Positions 60,326 through 64,000 of a stretch of 64,000 nucleotides of DNA are shown here, in pieces (within the stretch, counting starts at the first letter, position 1; every line of letters begins with the position of its first letter). Below the pieces are notes generated by a model. That model searched no databases. It was given only the letters and a program-made list of their open reading frames with translations, and was not told the origin of the DNA. This DNA comes from CAVZCC01 sp963773765 (GTDB lineage Bacteria > Actinomycetota > Acidimicrobiia > Acidimicrobiales > Microtrichaceae). A program made the position numbers and the translations under genes. Location: assembly GCA_963773765.1 (NCBI GenBank), contig CAVZCC010000008.1, positions 395,801 to 459,800 on the forward strand, written 5' to 3'.

Positions 60326-61021
60326 CAGCCCGGCCCCCGGTCGGCGTCGCTGCCCGCCACGGTCCCGGCCATGCCGCCGGCGGTCATGGGCGCCTCGTCC
60401 CTCCCGGCCGTCCCGAACCCGGCGCTCGTCCCGCCGCTCATGCGGACAGGGGCGCCATTGCCGGACTGCCCGTTCGACTGTCCCTGGGACCCCTCGGAGA
60501 CGGCCGAATGCGCGGCTTGCTGGAGGCGCTGCGTGTCGCTGTTGCGGCACCACCCTGGCCAGGCCGAAGCCAGCGCCGACGGCCAGGCCAAGGAACTGGA
60601 TCGGATGCTCCCGGCCGAAATCGGAGGCCCGTCGCATCACACCCTGTGGACCCTCGTCGTGGAGCACGCTGGCGACCCGGTCCGTGCTCTGGGCCAGGCT
60701 CCGGGTGAGGTCGCCGACCATTCCGCTGCCGTGGACTGATCGGCCATGCCCCGCAGTTCCGACGAGACCCCGGCGAGTGAGTCCGCCAGCCGACGGGCCT
60801 GTTCGGTCCCCTGCTGCTGGACCTGCTGGCCGGCCGCGTCGACAACGTTGCCGGGCATGGTCCGCGGCCGTTCGGGCGACCGAGCCGGCCTGCTCACCGA
60901 CGGTGCCGGCGACCCCCCGGGCCGTCTCCCTCAGGTCGGTCACGCCACCAGTGCCGGCACCACTCGTGTCGCCGGACGGCGGAGACGTGGTCGGCGTGGG
61001 CGTCATGGGATCGACGGACAT
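60325..61021 (-). CDS. Unknown protein of the holin/DUF3618 operon, frame broken
   Basis: About 232 residues from ATG 61021 with breaks near 60860, 60740 and 60545. Pieces: VTDLRETARGVAGTVGEQAGSVARTAADHA, then VVDAAGQQVQQQGTEQARRLADSLAGVSSELRGMADQS, then VASVLHDEGPQGVMRRASDFGREHPIQFLGLAVGAGFGLARVV, then a Gly/Ser/Ala-rich tail. It looks like an amphipathic, membrane-peripheral protein with one hydrophobic helix. Its stop overlaps the holin ATG (TGATG). A SigB-like promoter lies upstream. Confidence 0.65.
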
Positions 61022-61063
61022 GTCAGGCCCCTCTCGTTGGTTTCGGGTTCAGGCGTCAGCCCT

Positions 61064-61088
61064 CTACCCGGGCGCGCCTCGGCGAGAA
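61064..61088 (-). promoter_or_regulatory. SigB-like promoter TTCT-N15-GGGTAG
   Basis: Minus strand: TTCT (reverse of 61085-61088), 15 bases, GGGTAG (reverse of 61064-61069), 42 bases before ATG 61021. Confidence 0.55.
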
Positions 61089-61120
61089 CGGCTCGGAGAG
61101 AGACCCCCATCCCATCCAAC

Positions 61121-61145
61121 TTCTGGCGACCCGATGGCGGGGTAG
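61121..61145 (+). promoter_or_regulatory. SigB-like promoter TTCT-N15-GGGTAG
   Basis: TTCT (61121-61124), 15 bases, GGGTAG (61140-61145), 43 bases before ATG 61189. It diverges from the promoter at 61064, so the two neighbouring transcripts are likely controlled together. Confidence 0.55.
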
Positions 61146-61188
61146 AGGCGAGGCTCAGCCAGCAACGGTTCCTCAGGAGGACAACCAC

Positions 61189-61533
61189 ATGACAACCCAG
61201 CAGTACCCGCAGAGCACCGCCACCGGAGCACAGACGCAGACCACGACCAGGTCCGATCTCCACCGGGAGTGGAACGACCGTCGATCGACCTCCCCGGGTC
61301 GTGCGCCAGGCCCGCGAGACCAAGCCGTCGATCAAGACGACGGAGTTCTGGATCACGTTGGCTGCAGTCGCCGGCATCCTGATCGTGGTGCGTACGTGGA
61401 CAGCGACACGTTCTCCCGGTCCGACGGTGGCCGTACGTCTCCTTCGTCGTCGTCGGCTACCTCATCAGCCGTGGCCTGGCCAAGATCGCTACGGCCGACC
61501 GCTACGACCGCGACTGGTCGGCACCGGGGCTGA
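61189..61533 (+). CDS. Small membrane protein of the stress region, frame broken
   Basis: About 115 residues, ATG with AGGAGG 8 bases upstream. Breaks near 61300, 61385 and 61425. Combined reading: a Thr/Gln-rich start, then RQARETKPSIKTTEFWITLAAVAGILI, then YVSFVVVGYLISRGLAKI and a charged end. The ETKPS.KTTEFW block and the two helices match a short actinobacterial membrane family of unknown function. The exact end is uncertain because of the breaks. Confidence 0.6.
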   Translation: MTTQQYPQSTATGAQTQTTTRSDLHREWNDRRSTSPGRAPGPRDQAVDQDDGVLDHVGCSRRHPDRGAYVDSDTFSRSDGGRTSPSSSSATSSAVAWPRSLRPTATTATGRHRG

Positions 61534-61564
61534 CCGCGGGCCCGACCGGTCCCTTGGACGGCCG

Positions 61565-61606
61565 GCAATCGGGGCCGGGGCTGGTTACCTCCCCGGCCCC
61601 GATTGC
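61565..61606. terminator. Perfect 16-bp hairpin terminator
   Basis: GCAATCGGGGCCGGGG (61565-61580) and CCCCGGCCCCGATTGC (61591-61606) form a perfect 16-bp stem with a 10-base loop, between convergent genes. Confidence 0.8.
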
Positions 61607-61675
61607 TGCAGCCGCGTGTCGAAGGAGGCGTTCGGAGGAGCAGAGCGGCGGTCGGATCGGTGGTCGTCGGCGAGG

Positions 61676-62084
61676 TCAGCTGCTGGCGGGGCCCACCGAG
61701 ATCGCGCCGAGCAGGTCACCCACTCGAACATCGGGGTAGGCGCGGGCGATGTCGGCCTGGCTCAGCGTCCCGACCAGCTCCCGCCCGTCGACGACCGGCA
61801 ACCTTCGCACCGCGTGGTCGTTCATCATCCGGATGGCCTGCTCGACGGTGTCGTCGGCGCCGATGGTCACGACCTCCGGCTGATCGGCAAGGTCGGTGAC
61901 CCGTACCTCCCGTGGGTCCTTGCCGGCGGCGATGACCTTCACCACGATGTCGCGATCGGTGACCATGCCCTGGAGGTGGCCCCGGCCGTCGCAGACGGGC
62001 ATGGCCCCCGGTCGACGTCCGCGTCCGGCGGGCGGCATCCATCACGGCCAGGTCCGACTCCAACCACTCCGGCTGGCCGCTCAT
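61676..62084 (-). CDS. CBS domain pair protein, frame break near 62010
   Basis: About 136 residues from ATG 62084. The break separates MSGQPEWLESDLAVMDAARR from the rest. Two CBS motifs follow: GAMPVCDGRGHLQGMVTDRDIVVKV and AIRMMNDHAVRRLPVVDGRELVGTLSQADIARA. Stand-alone CBS pairs bind adenine nucleotides and are common in stress regulons. The ATG overlaps the upstream gene's stop (ATGA). Confidence 0.85.
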
Positions 62085-62398
62085 GATCTCTCGTCCGTGG
62101 TCATGCCTGCCCGTTGGGCCGTGTCCTGACGGATCCTCCGCTCCGCGGCCGACAGAGCGATCGTCAACGCACGGCGTGCGGCGGCGGCGAACCTCCCGGT
62201 CCGCGCCGCCGGCCCGGGGCCGCGCGGCTGCTGGGAAGGGGTGGCGTCATCGGACTCGGACGCGACACCGCTCGACCCGTCCCGGCGGGCGGCGATGCCC
62301 CGGGCCCGGGCCAGGAACCGTTCGGGTTCCGGTACGTCCTGCTCCGTCGGCGGATGGTGGCCGGGGCGGTTGTCCTCCGGGACGGGCCCCGCGGCCAC
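62081..62398 (-). CDS. Unknown small basic protein
   Basis: 105 residues from GTG 62398; the true start is uncertain and may lie further upstream beyond an indel. The C-terminal half (RFAAAARRALTIALSAAERRIRQDTAQRAG) is an amphipathic helix; the N-terminal half is Pro/Asp-rich and probably disordered. The gene ends with an ATGA overlap to the CBS gene, which supports it being real. No family recognised. Confidence 0.5.
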   Translation of the reverse strand: MAAGPVPEDNRPGHHPPTEQDVPEPERFLARARGIAARRDGSSGVASESDDATPSQQPRGPGPAARTGRFAAAARRALTIALSAAERRIRQDTAQRAGMTTDERS

Positions 62399-62514
62399 GC
62401 TGCGCTCGTTGGCGTGTGTGGGTGGCGCGGGTCCGGCGTCGGAGCCATGGAGGCACGCCGTGTCCGGGCCCCGTCACCCGAGGTGGGCGACACGTGGGTT
62501 CCCGATCGGTCGGC

Positions 62515-62666
62515 TCAGAGCCGCGACCGCGAGCGGATCCGGCGAGGGCAGCGATGACCAGGCCGACGACACCGATCGCGGCGACGATCCATCCGATGGT
62601 GGGGCTGGCGGCCAGCGCGATGACCACGCCGACGACGATGACCAAGAGTGCTGCTCCGACGGTCAT
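62515..62666 (-). CDS. Short two-helix membrane protein
   Basis: About 50 residues from ATG 62666, GGAGG 8 bases upstream. Sequence TVGAALLVIVVGVVIALAA and IGWIVAAIGVVGLVIAALAG gives two helices joined by a short turn, like DUF6458-type small proteins. The written frame runs on past 62515; a stop in the neighbouring frame at 62515 right after the second helix suggests an indel near 62530. A SigB-like promoter lies 54 bases upstream. Confidence 0.6.
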
Positions 62667-62719
62667 TGACACACCTCCGTGTTCGATGCAGCCGACCGAT
62701 CGACCGCTGCACCGAGCAC

Positions 62720-62744
62720 CTACCCCGGCCAGCGACCGGCAGAC
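62720..62744 (-). promoter_or_regulatory. SigB-like promoter GTCT-N15-GGGTAG
   Basis: Minus strand: GTCT (reverse of 62741-62744), 15 bases, GGGTAG (reverse of 62720-62725). It matches the promoter at 54199 in both boxes and spacing. Confidence 0.6.
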
Positions 62745-62838
62745 CGCGCCGTCGCCGCCGGCCGGAACACGGCTCGGGTGCTCAGCCCGCCCCCACCGGG
62801 TAGGCAACAGACGAATCGGAACACCGTGGAGGCGCATC

Positions 62839-63060
62839 ATGACCAGGACGACCCAGGACGGCGGAGGCCGCGAGGTGCAGCCGGAGGACGCCGAGGACCT
62901 GGATCGCGGCGCCGCCTTCGTCGACGAGCGGCACCTCCACCGCCGGCCCATCGACGACGCCGACGGGATCAACCCGACCCGGCGCCAGGGGACGGGTCCC
63001 CACCCGGAGGGACGGGAACGTTCGACGACGGGACGCCGACCCGGGGAAGAGGCCCCATGA
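62839..63060 (+). CDS. Small polar protein, unknown
   Basis: 73 residues from ATG 62839, GGAGG 7 bases upstream; GGGTAG lies about 35 bases before. The protein is almost all charged and polar (REVQPEDAEDLDRGAAFVDERHLHRRPIDDADGINP) and probably unfolded. Its stop overlaps the SRPBCC start (ATGA), which supports translation. No family recognised. Confidence 0.55.
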   Translation: MTRTTQDGGGREVQPEDAEDLDRGAAFVDERHLHRRPIDDADGINPTRRQGTGPHPEGRERSTTGRRPGEEAP

Positions 63061-63532
63061 CCGTCACCTCGACGGAGATCGCCGCCCCGCGACCGATCGT
63101 GTTCGCTGACCGTGACCGACCCGACCACCTATCCCGAGTGGCTGCTGGGGGCCCGGGCCATCCGGGACGTCGACGAGGGATGGCCCGAGGCGGGCACGGC
63201 CTTCCGTCACGTCATCGGGTTCCCCCCGCTGCTGGTGCCGGGGTCATCAACCTCGGCCGGGCTCGTCGAGAACAAGCGGTTTCCGGCTCCGCGCCGGCAT
63301 GGGCCCCCTGGGCGCCTGCCCTGGTGACCTTCGAGCTGAAGGCGGTCGGGCCGGGGAGGACGCGGTGGACGTGGACGAGCGGTTCGTGGCCGGTCCGGCC
63401 GGGTGGTCGTGGCAGTTCGCCCGCCCGCTCGTCTCCGCCGCGGTGTGGGGGCGCAACGCCGTGTCGCTGGAGTCGCTGAGGTCCAAGGTCGAGGCGGGCG
63501 AGCTGCGCCCGGACCTGCCGCGCCGGGTTTGA
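63057..63532 (+). CDS. SRPBCC/polyketide cyclase-like protein, frame broken
   Basis: About 158 residues with breaks near 63105, 63245 and 63320. Pieces: MTVTSTEIAAPRPIVFA, then TDPTTYPEWLLGARAIRDVDEGWPEAGTAFRHVIGFPPLLVPG, then VTFELKAVGPGRT and FVAGPAGWSWQFARPLVSAAVWGRNAVSLESLRSKVEAGE. The START-like order (strand, D-P-x-x-YPEW, long last helix) is typical of SRPBCC proteins, which bind hydrophobic ligands. No ligand can be named. Confidence 0.7.
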
Positions 63533-63620
63533 CGGAGGGCTCGCGTCGATTGCTTCTGGGCCTGCCCGGCAGGGAAGGGTCAGGGGACGACCGAACGACA
63601 ACTCATTCCAAGGAGGAACC

Positions 63621-63872
63621 ATGCGATCGATCATGTCCAGGACCCGGCGTTCCGCGATGATGGCGGGTCTCGGCGCAGCTGCTGCCTACCTGCTCGACCC
63701 GGACAATGGCGAGTTCCGTCGCCGTGACATCGCTGCCCGGGTGCGGCAGGTGCTCGACCGCACGCCGTCGACACCGCCCGACGGTGGCGCGACCGTACCG
63801 ACCCCCTGCCACAGGACGACGAACGCGGCGAGACACGGATCCGACCGGCGGCGGGATGCCGATCGAACCTGA
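63621..63872 (+). CDS. Small YtxH-like membrane-associated protein
   Basis: About 83 residues from ATG 63621, AGGAGG 5 bases upstream, the strongest ribosome site of this region. MSRTRRSAMMAGLGAAAAYLLDPDNGEFRRRDIAARVRQVLDR: a short hydrophobic helix with the LLDPDNG-RRR turn common in small actinobacterial membrane proteins, then an amphipathic helix. The C-terminus past ~50 residues may be out of frame. Confidence 0.55.
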   Translation: MRSIMSRTRRSAMMAGLGAAAAYLLDPDNGEFRRRDIAARVRQVLDRTPSTPPDGGATVPTPCHRTTNAARHGSDRRRDADRT

Positions 63873-63935
63873 CGCCCTGGAGGAGAGGTGGACGATGGGC
63901 CGGCCCGCTGGTGCCTCCACGCCCGTGGTCCTGCC

Positions 63936-64000
63936 GTGACCGGCGACATCGTCTTTCCGTTCCGCTTCCACCCGTTCTTCCGCCTGCCCGCGGCGCTGGC
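63936..64000 (+). CDS. Partial gene at the window end
   Basis: GTG 63936 opens VTGDIVFPFRFHPFFRLPAAL and runs off the edge. An upstream ATG at 63893 with GGAGAGG would be in frame only if a break near 63935 is assumed. Too short to identify. Confidence 0.4.
   Translation, partial: MTGDIVFPFRFHPFFRLPAAL

Noticed and set aside
1..64000. CRISPR arrays, insertion sequences, prophage or integron features
   Set aside because: No regularly spaced repeats, transposase or integrase genes were seen; the holin-like gene belongs to a common actinobacterial stress operon.

Overview
The window is a GC-rich (roughly 70% or more by eye), densely packed bacterial chromosome segment. Its gene content is actinobacterial: a WXG100/EccC-type pair, class E sortase, DUF2510 protein, DUF5317 and DUF5684 proteins, SigB-type promoters and many apparently leaderless genes. 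A complete System I (Ccm) cytochrome c maturation operon, an AtuA-like gene pair and small sulfur-relay proteins fit a member of the Acidimicrobiia better than Streptomyces or Mycobacterium. That placement is an inference. No rRNA, tRNA, CRISPR array, insertion sequence or phage gene was seen.

Layout, 1-15 kb: the 3' end of an FG-GAP surface protein; a leftward sulfur operon (SQR-like flavoprotein, TusE/DsrC, DsrE-like, unknown protein) with a CsoR/CstR-like operator in front; an SDR; a 1740-residue polytopic DUF2510 protein; a sulfite-oxidase-fold enzyme; two AtuA-like genes flanking a SixA-type phosphatase; a lipoprotein; a saccharopine-dehydrogenase-like gene. 15-23 kb: the leftward ccmABCDEFG(H)(I) operon, in which most genes overlap by 4 bases or less. 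23-29 kb: sortase plus lipoprotein, then a leftward acyl-CoA carboxylase group (carboxyltransferase, 4-TM protein, biotinyl carrier, crotonase) and a second crotonase. 29-35 kb: a minimal type VII-like set (WXG100, three-ATPase FtsK/EccC protein, FHA protein). 35-50 kb: TetR plus pyrophosphatase, a KimA-like transporter, YihY, tandem FtsX paralogues with an M23 peptidase, a MetE-like enzyme, and small membrane genes. 50-64 kb: a general-stress neighbourhood with a CHASE-PP2C phosphatase, Dps nearby, CBS, holin-like, DUF3618, FAD-Rieske, YihY and many small proteins, several preceded by SigB-like promoters.

Two regulatory patterns recur. About a dozen genes have a TAnnnT -10 box 6-8 bases before the start codon, which predicts leaderless mRNAs. 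At least six promoters in the last 14 kb read [GT]TCT-N15/16-GGGTA[GC]. Long hairpins with 11-21 base arms sit behind many genes, including two 49-nt hairpins with the same loop.

Sequence quality matters for reading this annotation. Around ten genes before 50 kb and most genes after 50 kb need single-base frameshifts to read through. Many sit in G or C runs and look like long-read errors, so these genes are annotated as CDS with the break positions given. One break, in the EccC-like gene, is instead an exact 19-bp tandem duplication.
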